64,000 nucleotides of DNA from Microbacteriaceae bacterium 3FA27C10 (GCA_005502775.1 SCNI01000002.1:62001-126000); one strand, 5' to 3'; shown: positions 7,577 through 16,901, counted from the stretch's first letter. Numbers and translations are program-made. Notes: generated by a model from the sequence alone, not told the origin.

Positions 7577-9312
7577 GCGCGGCCCCGAGGAGCCGGGTGA
7601 GCAGCCCCGCCGCCGCGCCGATGCGCACGATGGTGGTGTGGTGCCCCGATTGGCCGGTGGTGGCGACCGCCGGCTTCGAGGGGGTGTCGGCCGAGGAGAG
7701 CATCGCCGTGATCGAGAAGGGCCTGGTGCTGGCCTGCTCGGAGGCCGCCCGCGCCGACGGTGTGCGACGGGGGCTGCGGCTGCGCGAGGCGCAGGCGCGC
7801 AGTCCCCGTCTGCGCGCCTTCGCCTACGATCCCGTGCGGGTCGACCGCGCCTTCGAGCCGCTCATCACCGCGCTCGAGGCGATGAGCCCGAACGTGCAGA
7901 TCGTGCGCTCCGGCAGCTGCGCGCTGCGGGCGCGGGGCGCCGCGCGCTACTACGGCGGTGAGCACGAGGCCGCCCTGGCCTTTCTCGAGCGCTTCGCCGA
8001 GCTGGGTGTCACGGATGCGCGGGTCGGCGTGGCCGATGGCATGTTCGCCGCGGAGCAGGCGGTGCGGCTGCCCGGGGTCGACCTCATCCGGATCGTGCCC
8101 GAGGGCGGGTCGCCGCAGTTCCTCGCCGGCCTGCCGGTGCAGCTGCTCGACGAGGACGAGCTCGTGACCCTGCTCTGGCGGCTGGGCATCCGCACCCTCG
8201 GCGACGTGGCCCGGCTGCCGGCCGACGACGTGCGCACCCGGTTCGGCGAGGCCGGGGCCCGAGCCCACGCCCGCGCATCCGGAACCGACGGCGCCCGGGT
8301 GACCCCGCGCATCCCGCCCGAGGTGCGCGAGAGCCTCAACGACTTCGAGCCGCCGCTGGACCGCATCGACCAGGTGACCTTCGGCGTGCGCGCCGCGGCG
8401 GAGCGCTTCGTCGACGAGCTGGCGGGCGCCCGTTTCGTGTGCACCGCCCTGCGGATCGAGCTCACGAGCGATCGAGGCGAGCGGCGCGAGCGCAGCTGGC
8501 TGCATCCGCGCTGGTTCACCGCCGGTGACGTGGTGGACCGGGTGCGCTGGCAGTTGCAGGGCGGCAGCACCATCGAGAGCACGCTCTCCGCGCCGATCTC
8601 CCGGGTACGCATCGTCGCCGAGACCATCGATCACAGCACCCGGCACGAGACCGGGCTGTGGGGAAGCGGCTCCGAGGAGCGCATCCATCACGGCCTCTCG
8701 CGGGTGCAGAGCATCGTGGGGCACGAGGGGGTGCTGACCGCCTCGATCGGCGGCGGCCGTTCGCCGCGGGAACGGCAGCTGCTCGTGCCGTGGGGCGACC
8801 GGCTCGAGGAGAAGGGCGGTGCGCGCAGCGGGGGTGGGGCGCGCGGCGGTGGCGCCGGTGACCGTGCGCGTGCGGGAGCGGGCCGCGTCGGACGCGCGGG
8901 CGGAGGAAAGATCGAGGCGGCGAGAACCGGTTCGGGCAAGGCGGCGGGAGAGGCCGGCGCGAAGAAGGGCGACGAGCCCGCGCCCTGGCCCGGCAGCATC
9001 CCGCCGCCACTGCCCACCACCGTCTTCGAGCGGCGGCAGGCGGTGCTCGTGCTCGCGGAGGGCGAGCACGCCGTGGCGATCACCGAGCGCGGGATGCTCT
9101 CGGCGGCGCCGGCCTTCTTCTCTTCCGATGCCGCCGGGCGGCAGCTGCGGGCGCTCGAGGCCTGGGCCGGCCCCTGGCCGGTGTACGAGCGATGGTGGGA
9201 TGCCGCCGCCCGGCGCCGCTTCGACCGCTTCCAGGTGGTGGATGCCGACGGCGTGGCCTGGCTGCTCGCGCTCGAGAACGGCAGCTGGTGGGCGGAGGCC
9301 CGCTATGACTGA
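7573..9312 (+). CDS. imuB: ImuB, Y-family polymerase-like mutasome scaffold
   Basis: A 579-residue protein. ImuB is a catalytically inactive Y-family homologue that links DnaE2 to the sliding clamp during SOS mutagenesis. The N-terminus MRTMVVWCPDWPVVA replaces the acidic metal-binding motif of active Y-polymerases, as expected. A clamp-binding motif QLLVPWG is at residues 402-408. It is followed by a roughly 65-residue Gly/Ala/Arg-rich, probably disordered linker and then the C-terminal ImuB region (FERRQAVLVL, DRFQVVDADGVAWLL). The start at 7573 is fixed by the ATGA overlap with imuA'; an internal Met (MRTMVV) is an alternative. Confidence 0.92.
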   Translation: MSAAPRSRVSSPAAAPMRTMVVWCPDWPVVATAGFEGVSAEESIAVIEKGLVLACSEAARADGVRRGLRLREAQARSPRLRAFAYDPVRVDRAFEPLITALEAMSPNVQIVRSGSCALRARGAARYYGGEHEAALAFLERFAELGVTDARVGVADGMFAAEQAVRLPGVDLIRIVPEGGSPQFLAGLPVQLLDEDELVTLLWRLGIRTLGDVARLPADDVRTRFGEAGARAHARASGTDGARVTPRIPPEVRESLNDFEPPLDRIDQVTFGVRAAAERFVDELAGARFVCTALRIELTSDRGERRERSWLHPRWFTAGDVVDRVRWQLQGGSTIESTLSAPISRVRIVAETIDHSTRHETGLWGSGSEERIHHGLSRVQSIVGHEGVLTASIGGGRSPRERQLLVPWGDRLEEKGGARSGGGARGGGAGDRARAGAGRVGRAGGGKIEAARTGSGKAAGEAGAKKGDEPAPWPGSIPPPLPTTVFERRQAVLVLAEGEHAVAITERGMLSAAPAFFSSDAAGRQLRALEAWAGPWPVYERWWDAAARRRFDRFQVVDADGVAWLLALENGSWWAEARYD

Positions 9313-9427
9313 CGCCGCCGGGCTCGCTGTCGCCGGGCTCGCTGTCGCCGGGCCTGGTGCCGCGCCCGCCGCCGCGGGGCTCGCCACGGCACCCGCCGCA
9401 GCCCTCACGACGGAAGGGCCCCTCTGA
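9305..9427 (+). CDS. Possible 40-codon bridging ORF between imuB and dnaE2
   Basis: An ATG at 9305 lies inside the last imuB codons and its frame runs to TGA at 9425-9427, which overlaps the dnaE2 ATG as TGATG. The product would be MTDAAGLAVAGLAVAGPGAA followed by another Ala/Gly-rich stretch. It contains a 15-base direct repeat coding GLAVA twice. It fills the 114-base gap exactly and overlaps both neighbours. It may serve only to carry ribosomes from imuB to dnaE2. There is no homology to suggest a functional peptide, and it could be chance in GC-rich DNA. Confidence 0.35.
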   Translation: MTDAAGLAVAGLAVAGPGAAPAAAGLATAPAAALTTEGPL

Positions 9428-12400
9428 TGGGCTTCGACAATCCCCCGGTGCCCTGGTCGGAGCTCGAGCGCAAGCTCTCGGGCCGCACCCGGCCGCAGAG
9501 CGCCATGGCCTCCGAGGAGACCCACTCGCGCAAGCGGCCCGCCTACGTGCCGCCGCCCGTCGAGACGGCCTCCGAAGAGAAGCTCGTGCCCTACGCCGAG
9601 CTGCACGCGCACTCCACCTTCAGCTTCCTCGACGGCGCCTCCTCCCCCGAGGAGCTCGTGCAGGAGGCCGCCCGCCTGCGCCTCAGCGCGCTCGCCCTCA
9701 GCGACCACGACGGCTTCTACGGCCTCGCCCGCTTCGCCGAGGCGGCCGAGATGCACGGCGTCAGAACGATGTTCGGCGCCGAGCTCTCGCTCGGGCTGAG
9801 TGCGCCGCAGAACGGGATGGCCGACCCCGAGGGCGCCCATCTGCTCGTGCTGGCCCGGCAGCAGGCGGGCTATCACCGGCTCGCCGGCGCCATCACCACG
9901 GCGCAGCTCGCGCCCGGTGCCGAGAAGGGCAAGCCGCTCTACTCGCTCGAGCAGCTCGCCGCGGAGGCGGGCGGTGACTGGATGCTGCTCACCGGCTGCC
10001 GCAAAGGTCAGGTGCGGCAGGCCCTCGCCCTCGAGGGCGAGGCCGGCGCCGAGCGGGAGCTCGACCGCCTCGTCGCTCTCTTCGGCCGGGAGAACGTGCT
10101 CGTGGAGCTGAGCGACCGCGGGCATCCGCTCGACAGCAGCATCAACGACGCCCTGTTCGCTCTCGCGCAGAAGCGCGGACTGGCCGCGGTCGCCACCGGC
10201 AACGTGCACTACGCGACCCCCGACCGCCATCGTCTGGCCGAGGCGATCGCCGCGGTGCGCGCCCGCCGCAGCCTCGACGAGCTCGACGGCTGGCTGCCGG
10301 CCGCGCCGGTGGCGCATCTGCGTTCGGGGGCCGAGATGGCCCACCGCTTCGCTCGCTACCCGGGAGCGATCGAGCGCACCGTCGAGGTGGCCGACGAACT
10401 CGCCTTCGAGCTGCGGCGCGCGAAGCCGAAGCTGCCGAAGCAGGAGGTGCCGGAGGGGCACACCCCGATGAGCTACCTGCGCGAGCTCGTCGCTGCGGGC
10501 GTGGCCGACCGCTACCCGGATGCCGGGGCCGCCGTCTGGGCGCGCATCGAGAAGGAGCTCGGCGTGATCGAGCTGAAGGACTTCGCCGGCTACTTCCTGA
10601 TCGTGTGGGACATCGTGCGCGAGGCCCGCGCCCGCGGCATCCTCTGCCAGGGCCGGGGATCGGCGGCGAACTCGGCGGTCTGCTACGTGCTGAAGATCAC
10701 CGCCGTCGACGCGATCGCCCGCGAGCTGCCGTTCGAGCGCTTCCTGTCGAGCCTGCGCGACGAGGAGCCCGACATCGACGTCGACTTCGACTCCGAGCGG
10801 CGCGAGGAGGTCATCCAGTACGTCTACGACAAGTACGGCCGCCGCAACGCCGCCCAGGTGGCCAACGTCATCCAGTACCGGCCGAAGTTCGCGGTGCGCG
10901 ACATGGCGAAGGCGCTGGGTCACAGCCCGGGGCAGCAGGACGCCTGGTCGAAGCAGATCGAGCGCTGGGGGCCGATGGTCGAGAGCGGCGACCACGACAT
11001 CCCGCCGGAGGTGATCGCGCTCGCCACCGAGTTGCTCGGCTTCCCCCGGCACCTCGGCATCCACTCCGGTGGCATGGTGCTCACCGACCGGCCGGTGGGC
11101 GAAGTATGCCCGATCGAGAATGCGCGCATGGACAAGCGCACCGTGCTGCAGTGGGACAAGGACGACTGCGCCTGGATGGGCCTCGTGAAGTTCGACCTGC
11201 TGGGCCTCGGCATGCTCTCGGCCCTGCAGTACACCTTCGACCTCGTACGCGAGTCGACCGGGCGGGAATGGGATCTCGACAGCATCCCCAAAGAGGAGCA
11301 GGGCGTCTACGACATGCTCTGCCGGGCCGACTCGATCGGCGTGTTCCAGGTGGAGAGCCGCGCCCAGATGGGCACCCTTCCGAGGCTCCAGCCGCGGAAG
11401 TTCTACGACCTCGTGGTGGAGATCGCCCTCATCCGGCCGGGGCCGATCCAGGGCGGGGCCGTGCATCCCTACATCCGGCGCAAGCTCGGTCTCGAGACGG
11501 TGACCTACCTGCATCCGAAGCTGGAGCCCGTGCTCGAGCGCACGCTCGGGGTGCCGCTGTTCCAGGAGCAACTGATGCAGATGGCCATGGCGGTGGGCGA
11601 CTGCGACGCCGAGGACGCCGACCTGCTGCGCCGCGCGATGGGCTCCAAGCGCGGGCAGGAGAAGATCTCGTCGTTGCGCGAGAAGCTCTACGCCGGCATG
11701 GCCGGGAACGGCATCACGGGCGAGGATGCCGACGTCGTCTACACGAAGATCGAGGCCTTCGCGAACTTCGGCTTCGCCGAGAGCCACTCCACGAGCTTCG
11801 CGCTGCTGGTGTACGCGAGCTCGTGGTTCAAGCTGCACTACCCGGGGGCGTTCCTGGCCGCGCTGCTCCGGGCGCAGCCGATGGGCTTCTACTCGCCGCA
11901 GACGCTGTCGGCGGATGCGCGGCGCCACGGCGTCGAGGTGCGACGCCCCGACATCCAGCGCTCGGGCGTGCAGGCGGGGCTCGAGCCGCTGTCGACTAGC
12001 GCGCAGGATGCGCAGGAGGGTGCGAGCCCCGTCGCCGAGACCGGGCTCGACGGCTGCCTGCACGCCCCGCCGCCGGTCGAGGAGGTCTTCGACCGCGAGG
12101 CACCCGACCGCACAGCCCTGCACCGGCGCGACGGCAACCTGGCCGTGCGGCTCGGGCTCGCCGACGTCACCTCGATCGGCAGCACGCTCGCCGAGAAGAT
12201 CGTGACTTCGCGGCGGGAGGGCGGCCCTTACCGCAGCATGGGCGACCTGGTGCGGAGGGTGGGACTCACCACCGCGCAGCTCGAGGCCCTCGCCACCGCC
12301 GGCGCCTTCGAGTCGCTCGGCCTCACGAAACGCGAGGCGCTCTGGGAGGCGGGCAACGCGTCGCAGGACCGCGCGGAGTACCTGCCCGGCACCTTCGTGT

Positions 12401-12843
12401 CGGTGCAGCCGCCGCTGCTCCCGGTGCTCTCGGCCGAGGAGCAGGTGGTCTACGACCTGTGGGCCACCGGCATCTCCCCCGACGACCACCCGCTCAGCCA
12501 TGCCCGCGACGAACTGCGAATGCGCGGGGCGCTCTCGGTGGGCGAGCTCGCGACCGCGGAGACGGGCCGCCGCATCGAGGTCGGCGGGGTGGTCACGCAC
12601 CGGCAGCGGCCGGCCACCGCGAGCGGCATCACCTTCATGAACCTCGAGGACGAGACCGGGATCCTCAACGTCATCTGCGGCGTGGGCGTGTGGACCCGCT
12701 ACCGCCGGGTGGCGCGGGACGCCCCCGCGCTCATCGTGCGCGGCATCCTGGAGCGTTCGGCCGAGGGCGTCACCAACCTCATCGCCGACCGCTTCGAACC
12801 CCTCGTCCTCACCGCCAAAACCACGTCCCGCGACTTCCGCTGA
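9427..12843 (+). CDS. dnaE2: Error-prone DNA polymerase III alpha subunit DnaE2
   Basis: A C-family polymerase for damage-induced translesion synthesis, acting with ImuA' and ImuB. The 1138 residues begin with a PHP domain (AELHAHSTFSFLDGASS, ALSDHDGFYG). The polymerase core follows with PDIDVDFD (catalytic D449 and D451), the finger region and HSTSFALLVYASSWFK, then an OB-fold at the C-terminus (IEVGGVVTHRQRPATASG). Around residues 840-905 there is a poorly conserved insertion rich in Ala, Ser and Pro before the RLGLADVTSIG helix-hairpin-helix. Context in the imuA'-imuB-dnaE2 cassette and the length distinguish it from replicative DnaE1. Confidence 0.96.
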   Translation: MGFDNPPVPWSELERKLSGRTRPQSAMASEETHSRKRPAYVPPPVETASEEKLVPYAELHAHSTFSFLDGASSPEELVQEAARLRLSALALSDHDGFYGLARFAEAAEMHGVRTMFGAELSLGLSAPQNGMADPEGAHLLVLARQQAGYHRLAGAITTAQLAPGAEKGKPLYSLEQLAAEAGGDWMLLTGCRKGQVRQALALEGEAGAERELDRLVALFGRENVLVELSDRGHPLDSSINDALFALAQKRGLAAVATGNVHYATPDRHRLAEAIAAVRARRSLDELDGWLPAAPVAHLRSGAEMAHRFARYPGAIERTVEVADELAFELRRAKPKLPKQEVPEGHTPMSYLRELVAAGVADRYPDAGAAVWARIEKELGVIELKDFAGYFLIVWDIVREARARGILCQGRGSAANSAVCYVLKITAVDAIARELPFERFLSSLRDEEPDIDVDFDSERREEVIQYVYDKYGRRNAAQVANVIQYRPKFAVRDMAKALGHSPGQQDAWSKQIERWGPMVESGDHDIPPEVIALATELLGFPRHLGIHSGGMVLTDRPVGEVCPIENARMDKRTVLQWDKDDCAWMGLVKFDLLGLGMLSALQYTFDLVRESTGREWDLDSIPKEEQGVYDMLCRADSIGVFQVESRAQMGTLPRLQPRKFYDLVVEIALIRPGPIQGGAVHPYIRRKLGLETVTYLHPKLEPVLERTLGVPLFQEQLMQMAMAVGDCDAEDADLLRRAMGSKRGQEKISSLREKLYAGMAGNGITGEDADVVYTKIEAFANFGFAESHSTSFALLVYASSWFKLHYPGAFLAALLRAQPMGFYSPQTLSADARRHGVEVRRPDIQRSGVQAGLEPLSTSAQDAQEGASPVAETGLDGCLHAPPPVEEVFDREAPDRTALHRRDGNLAVRLGLADVTSIGSTLAEKIVTSRREGGPYRSMGDLVRRVGLTTAQLEALATAGAFESLGLTKREALWEAGNASQDRAEYLPGTFVSVQPPLLPVLSAEEQVVYDLWATGISPDDHPLSHARDELRMRGALSVGELATAETGRRIEVGGVVTHRQRPATASGITFMNLEDETGILNVICGVGVWTRYRRVARDAPALIVRGILERSAEGVTNLIADRFEPLVLTAKTTSRDFR

Positions 12844-12884
12844 GAAGGGATTCTGACGCAACGGGCCCTTGTCGACGACCCAAG

Positions 12885-12941
12885 GTGAGCGTGTGGCCGA
12901 GGGGTGCGACCGCAGGCCGCACCCCTCGACCGCGCGCTCAC
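12885..12941. terminator. Large palindrome between convergent dnaE2 and polA
   Basis: An outer stem GTGAGCG/CGCTCAC (12885-12891 with 12935-12941) encloses a perfect 11-base stem CGAGGGGTGCG/CGCACCCCTCG (12898-12908 with 12918-12928). Its position between two converging genes and its symmetry suit a bidirectional terminator. Confidence 0.7.
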
Positions 12942-12949
12942 ATGTCGCG

Positions 12950-12974
12950 CCGCGCCGGGCGGGGACCGGCGCGG
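12950..12974 (-). terminator. Second hairpin, nearer to polA
   Basis: CCGCGCCGG (12950-12958) and CCGGCGCGG (12966-12974) form a perfect nine-base stem with a seven-base loop, 46 bases past the polA stop codon. Confidence 0.55.
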
Positions 12975-13020
12975 CCCGTGGACGCCGCGCGAAGCCCGGC
13001 CCCCACGGCAGCCAGCACAG

Positions 13021-15726
13021 CTAGTGGGCGGCGGCGTTCCAGTTCTGGCCGCGGCCCACTTGCACTTCGAGGGGGACGGAGAGATCAGCGGCGGTCGACA
13101 TGCGGTGGGTGACGATGGCGGAGAGCGCATCCCACTCCCCCGGAGCCACGTCGAACACGAGTTCGTCGTGCACCTGCAGCAGCATGCGCGAGGAGAGCTC
13201 CTGGGTGTCCAGGTCGCCGGCGATGTTGATCATCGCGATCTTGATGATGTCGGCGGCCGATCCCTGGATCGGCGCGTTGAGCGCCGCCCGCTCGTCGTTG
13301 TCGCGCAGCACGCGGTTGGTGCTGTTGAGGTTCGCGAAGGGGCGGCGGCGGCCGAAGATGGTCTCGGTGTACCCGTCGGCCTTGGCCTGAACCACGACGT
13401 TGCGCAGGTAGTCGCGCACCGAGCCGAAGCGCTCGAAGTAGTCGGTCATTAGCTGTTTGGCCTCGGCCGTCTCGATGCGGAGCTGCTTCGAGAGCCCGAA
13501 CGCCGAGAGCCCATAGGCCAGGCCGTAGGACATGGCCTTCACCTTGGTGCGCATGTTCGGGGTGACGTCGGCCGGGTCGACCGAGAAGATGCGCGCGCCC
13601 ACGAAGCGGTGCAGGTCTTCGCCCGAGTGGAAGGCGTCGATCAGCCCCGCGTCGCCGGAGAGGTGGGCCATGATGCGCATCTCGATCTGGGAGTAGTCGG
13701 CGGTCAGCAGCGTCTCGAAGCCCTCGCCCACCTGGAAGGCGGCCCGGATGCGCCGGCCTTCCTCGGTGCGCACCGGGATGTTCTGGAGGTTCGGGTCGGT
13801 CGAGGAGATGCGCCCGGTCGACGACCCGGTCTGCACGTAGGTGGTGTGAACGCGCTTGTCGGGCGCGATCGCCTTGTCGACCGACTCGATGATCTGCCGC
13901 AGCTTCGTGGCGTCGCGGTGCGCGAGCAGGAGACCGAGGAAGGGATGCGGGTTCGAGGCCTGGAGATCGGCCAGCGCCCCGGCATCCGTCGAGTAGCCGG
14001 TCTTGGTGGCGCGGGTCTTCGGCATGTCGAGCTGATCGAAGAGCACCTCCTGGATCTGCTTCGGCGAACCCAGGTTGATCTCGCGCCCGATGATGCCGAA
14101 GGCCTCCGAGGCGATGGCCGCCGCCGATTCGCCGAGCTCGGCCGAGAGCTCGCTCAGCTCGGAGTGGCTGACGGTGACGCCCGTGAGCTCCATCTGCGCG
14201 AGCACCAGGAGCGTGGGCATCTCGATCTCGGTGAGCACACGCCGGGTGCGCTCGTCGAGCAGCTCGGAGAGCGCACGGGCCACCCGCCAGGCGTACCAGG
14301 CCTCACCGGCGGGACCGACGACGGTGTCGCTGTCGGGCACCAGCTGGTTGGGGTCGGGCGTCGGCAGCGTCTCGAGCAGGTGTCGGTCGACCAGCTGGGC
14401 GAGCGAACGGTCGGCCGTCGAGTCGGGCTTGAGCAGCCACGCGGCGATCACCGGGTCGAAGGCGAGCCCGGCCACTCCGAGACCCGCGGAGCGCAAGGCC
14501 TTGATCTGCTGTTTCGCGTTGAAGAAGATCTTCGGGCTGGGGCCGGCGAGCCAGGCCTCGAGCGGTGCGTAGTCACGGCTGTCGGGAATCCACGGCAGAG
14601 AGACCGACTCGTGCTCGGTGGCCAGGCCGATGGCGATCGGGAAGCCGTCGAGCGTCTCGACCTGAACGGCGATGGCCTCGGGCGAGGGTTCGGAGGCGCC
14701 CGCCGCCGCGGGGGCGGAATGGCGCGCGAGCCACGCGGCGAGCTCCTCGTCGAGCAGCGTCACCGGCACGGGCGCGGTCTTCGCCTGGGCGGCTGCGGCC
14801 TCGGCGGCGGCGATGCCCACCTCGCTGTCGCCGGCGATGCCCTCGAGCTTCAGCACCCGGTCGAGCAGGGTGCGGAACTCCAGACGCGCGAAGACGTCGC
14901 GGATGCGTTGCTCGTCGGCCGGCTTGCGCTCGAGGTCGGCCGGGCCCACGGGAAGCTCGACGTCGGTGAGCAGACGGTTCAGGCGCCGGTTGCGGATGGC
15001 GTTCTCGGCGAACTCCCGGAGATTGTTGCCCACGACGCCGGGGATCTCGTCGCGGTGCTCGAGGATCGCATCCAGCGACCCGAACTGGTTGAGCCACTTG
15101 ACGGCGGTCTTCTCGCCCACCTTGGGGATGCCGGGCAGGTTGTCGCTCGTCTCGCCGACGAGGGCGGCGATCTCGGGATACTGCTCGGGCCGGATGCCGT
15201 ACCGGTCGTGGACCTTCTCGATGTCGTAGCGCGTGAGGTCGGAGACGCCCTGGCGCGAGGGGTAGAGCAGCGTGACCTTGTCGTTCACGAGCTGGATGGC
15301 GTCACGGTCGCCCGAGACCACGAGCACGCGGTAGCCCTCATCCGTTCCCTGCTTGGCGAGCGTGGCGAGGATGTCGTCGGCCTCGAAGTCCTCCTTCTCG
15401 ATCGTCGTGATGCCGAGCGCGTGCAGCGCCTCCTGCAGCAGCGGTACCTGGCCGATGAACTCCGGCGGGGTCTCGCCGCGGGTGCCCTTGTACTCGGGGT
15501 ATTCGCGAGTGCGGAAGGAGAACCGGGAGATGTCGAAGGCCACGCCGAGATGCGTGGGCTTCTCGGCCTTCAGCAGGTTGATCAGCATCGCGATGAAGCC
15601 ATGGATCGCGTTGGTGTGCTGGCCGTCTCTGGTCTGGAAGCTGTCGACCGGAAGCGCATAGAACGCGCGGAACGCGAGCGAATGTCCGTCGATTATGAGA
15701 AGGGTAGGCTGTTCGTTGTCCGGCAC
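13021..15726 (-). CDS. polA: DNA polymerase I
   Basis: Functions in repair and Okazaki-fragment processing. The 901 residues comprise a 5'-3' exonuclease/flap domain (1 to about 300, starting LLIIDGHSLAFRAFYAL), a middle domain (about 330-490) and an A-family polymerase. The polymerase carries motif A DYSQIEMRI (D677) and motif C VHDELVFDV near the C-terminus. The middle domain lacks the DxE metal ligands of a proofreading exonuclease (VQVETLDG where FDTET would stand), as is usual in actinobacteria. A GTG start at 15726 is supported by the immediate family-like sequence. It converges on dnaE2. Confidence 0.97.
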   Translation of the reverse strand: MPDNEQPTLLIIDGHSLAFRAFYALPVDSFQTRDGQHTNAIHGFIAMLINLLKAEKPTHLGVAFDISRFSFRTREYPEYKGTRGETPPEFIGQVPLLQEALHALGITTIEKEDFEADDILATLAKQGTDEGYRVLVVSGDRDAIQLVNDKVTLLYPSRQGVSDLTRYDIEKVHDRYGIRPEQYPEIAALVGETSDNLPGIPKVGEKTAVKWLNQFGSLDAILEHRDEIPGVVGNNLREFAENAIRNRRLNRLLTDVELPVGPADLERKPADEQRIRDVFARLEFRTLLDRVLKLEGIAGDSEVGIAAAEAAAAQAKTAPVPVTLLDEELAAWLARHSAPAAAGASEPSPEAIAVQVETLDGFPIAIGLATEHESVSLPWIPDSRDYAPLEAWLAGPSPKIFFNAKQQIKALRSAGLGVAGLAFDPVIAAWLLKPDSTADRSLAQLVDRHLLETLPTPDPNQLVPDSDTVVGPAGEAWYAWRVARALSELLDERTRRVLTEIEMPTLLVLAQMELTGVTVSHSELSELSAELGESAAAIASEAFGIIGREINLGSPKQIQEVLFDQLDMPKTRATKTGYSTDAGALADLQASNPHPFLGLLLAHRDATKLRQIIESVDKAIAPDKRVHTTYVQTGSSTGRISSTDPNLQNIPVRTEEGRRIRAAFQVGEGFETLLTADYSQIEMRIMAHLSGDAGLIDAFHSGEDLHRFVGARIFSVDPADVTPNMRTKVKAMSYGLAYGLSAFGLSKQLRIETAEAKQLMTDYFERFGSVRDYLRNVVVQAKADGYTETIFGRRRPFANLNSTNRVLRDNDERAALNAPIQGSAADIIKIAMINIAGDLDTQELSSRMLLQVHDELVFDVAPGEWDALSAIVTHRMSTAADLSVPLEVQVGRGQNWNAAAH

Positions 15727-15803
15727 ACGGCCAGCCTACACAGGGCCCCCGACAGCCCCCAGAGCAGCCTCAGTGCAGCCACCAGAGTTCAGGAACACCG
15801 ACG

Positions 15804-16268
15804 ATGACGCAGCCCGAGATCTCCGCTGAAGAACCTCTTCCCGTCGACGTGATGGCGGTGTTCGGCTACCGGGGCATCGGCGCTCTCGCCGAGCGCATGG
15901 GCATCGAGTTCCTCGAACTGTCTCCCGAGCGCTCGGTGGCGCGGATGCCGGTCGAGGGCAACACGCAGCCGCTCGGCCTCGTGCACGGCGGGGCCTACGT
16001 GGTGCTCGCCGAGAGTCTCGGTTCGACCGCCGCGAACCTCCACGCCGGCCCGACGAAGATCGCGGTGGGCATCGAGATCAACGCCAGCCACTCCGGCTCG
16101 GCCACCGAGGGCTGGGTCACGGGAGTGTGCACCGCGATCAGCCTCGGCCGCACACTCGTGACGCACGAGATCGCCATCAGCGACGAGAACGGTCGCCGGC
16201 TCTCGACCGTGCGCATGACCAACTTCATCAAGAACCGGCCCGAGGGCCAGGTCTTCGAGTCGCAGTAG
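15804..16268 (+). CDS. PaaI-like hotdog-fold thioesterase
   Basis: A 154-residue single-domain protein of the PaaI/TIGR00369 thioesterase type. GLVHGGAYVVLAES (about residues 52-65) is the conserved helix-capping segment of this hotdog subfamily, and the strand GWVTGVCTAISLGRTLVTHEI follows. It would hydrolyse acyl-CoA thioesters in the cytoplasm; the acyl group cannot be told. An AGGAAC lies about eight bases before the ATG. It diverges from polA, with 77 bases between the starts, and its 3' end nearly abuts that of pdtaR (3 bases apart). Confidence 0.87.
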   Translation: MTQPEISAEEPLPVDVMAVFGYRGIGALAERMGIEFLELSPERSVARMPVEGNTQPLGLVHGGAYVVLAESLGSTAANLHAGPTKIAVGIEINASHSGSATEGWVTGVCTAISLGRTLVTHEIAISDENGRRLSTVRMTNFIKNRPEGQVFESQ

Positions 16269-16271
16269 TGC

Positions 16272-16880
16272 CTAGGCCTTCTTCGGGCTGAGCTGCTCGA
16301 TGATGGCCTGTGCCACGTCGTGCATGGTGAGGCGGCGGTCCATCGAGGCCTTCTGGATCCAACGGAACGCCTCGGGCTCGGTCAGGCCCATCTTCTCGTT
16401 GAGCAGGCCCTTGGCTCGGTCGACGAGCTTGCGGGTCTCGAAGCGCTCGACGAGGTCGGCGACCTCGGACTCGAGGGTGATGATCTGGGCGTACCGCGAG
16501 AGGGCGATCTCGATCGCGGGAAGCAGGTCGTTGGGCGTGAACGGCTTCACGACGTAGGCCAGGGCGCCGGCCTCGGTGGCGCGCTCGACGAGCTCCTTCT
16601 GGCTGAAGGCGGTGAGCAGCACGACGGGGGCGATGTGGTCCTTCGACAGGCGCTCCGCAGCGGAGATGCCGTCGAGCTGAGGCATCTTGACATCCATGAT
16701 CACCAGGTCGGGCCGGAGCTCGGTGGCGAGGGCGACCGCCGTCTCGCCGTCTCCGGCCTCGCCGACGACATCGAAGCCGTTGTCACGCAGGATCTCGACG
16801 ATGTCGAGGCGGATCAGGGATTCGTCTTCGGCCACCACTACGCGGCGCGGCACGGCTGTCGTTGGTTCTTGGTCAGTCAC
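16272..16880 (-). CDS. pdtaR: ANTAR-domain response regulator (PdtaR type)
   Basis: A 202-residue regulator with an N-terminal receiver domain (acidic pair in VVVAEDES, phospho-acceptor D63 in LVIMDVKMPQ, LLTAF, and the lysine of VVKPF). A coiled linker and an ANTAR RNA-binding domain follow (about residues 135-195, LVDRAKGLLNEKMGLTEPEAFRWIQ). Such proteins act as antiterminators that bind tandem-hairpin RNAs, usually under a cognate histidine kinase (PdtaS); no kinase gene lies nearby. The start is GTG at 16880. A TACCGT -10 a few bases upstream suggests a very short leader. Confidence 0.92.
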   Translation of the reverse strand: MTDQEPTTAVPRRVVVAEDESLIRLDIVEILRDNGFDVVGEAGDGETAVALATELRPDLVIMDVKMPQLDGISAAERLSKDHIAPVVLLTAFSQKELVERATEAGALAYVVKPFTPNDLLPAIEIALSRYAQIITLESEVADLVERFETRKLVDRAKGLLNEKMGLTEPEAFRWIQKASMDRRLTMHDVAQAIIEQLSPKKA

Positions 16881-16901
16881 ATTTCAACCCTACGGTATTC
16901 T
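16862..16901. promoter_or_regulatory. Overlapping divergent promoters for pdtaR and tRNA-Leu
   Basis: The palindromic TACGGTA at 16891-16897 reads as a TAnnnT -10 on both strands. On the plus strand TTGGTC (16869-16874) sits 16 bases before TACGGT, and a TATTCT follows at 16896. On the minus strand TACCGT would give a transcript starting about five bases before the pdtaR GTG. Confidence 0.3.

Noticed and set aside
8819-9304. Open frame upstream of the 40-codon bridging ORF in the same frame
   Set aside because: It lies wholly inside imuB, is Arg/Pro/Ser-rich, and has no similarity. Only the part from 9305, which overlaps both genes at start and stop signals, is worth noting.
6904-12861. A minus-strand open frame of nearly 2000 codons opposite imuB and dnaE2
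   Set aside because: It is the antisense of two clear genes, has His/Arg/Gly-rich composition and no recognisable domain. In DNA this rich in GC, stop codons are scarce in the antisense frame.
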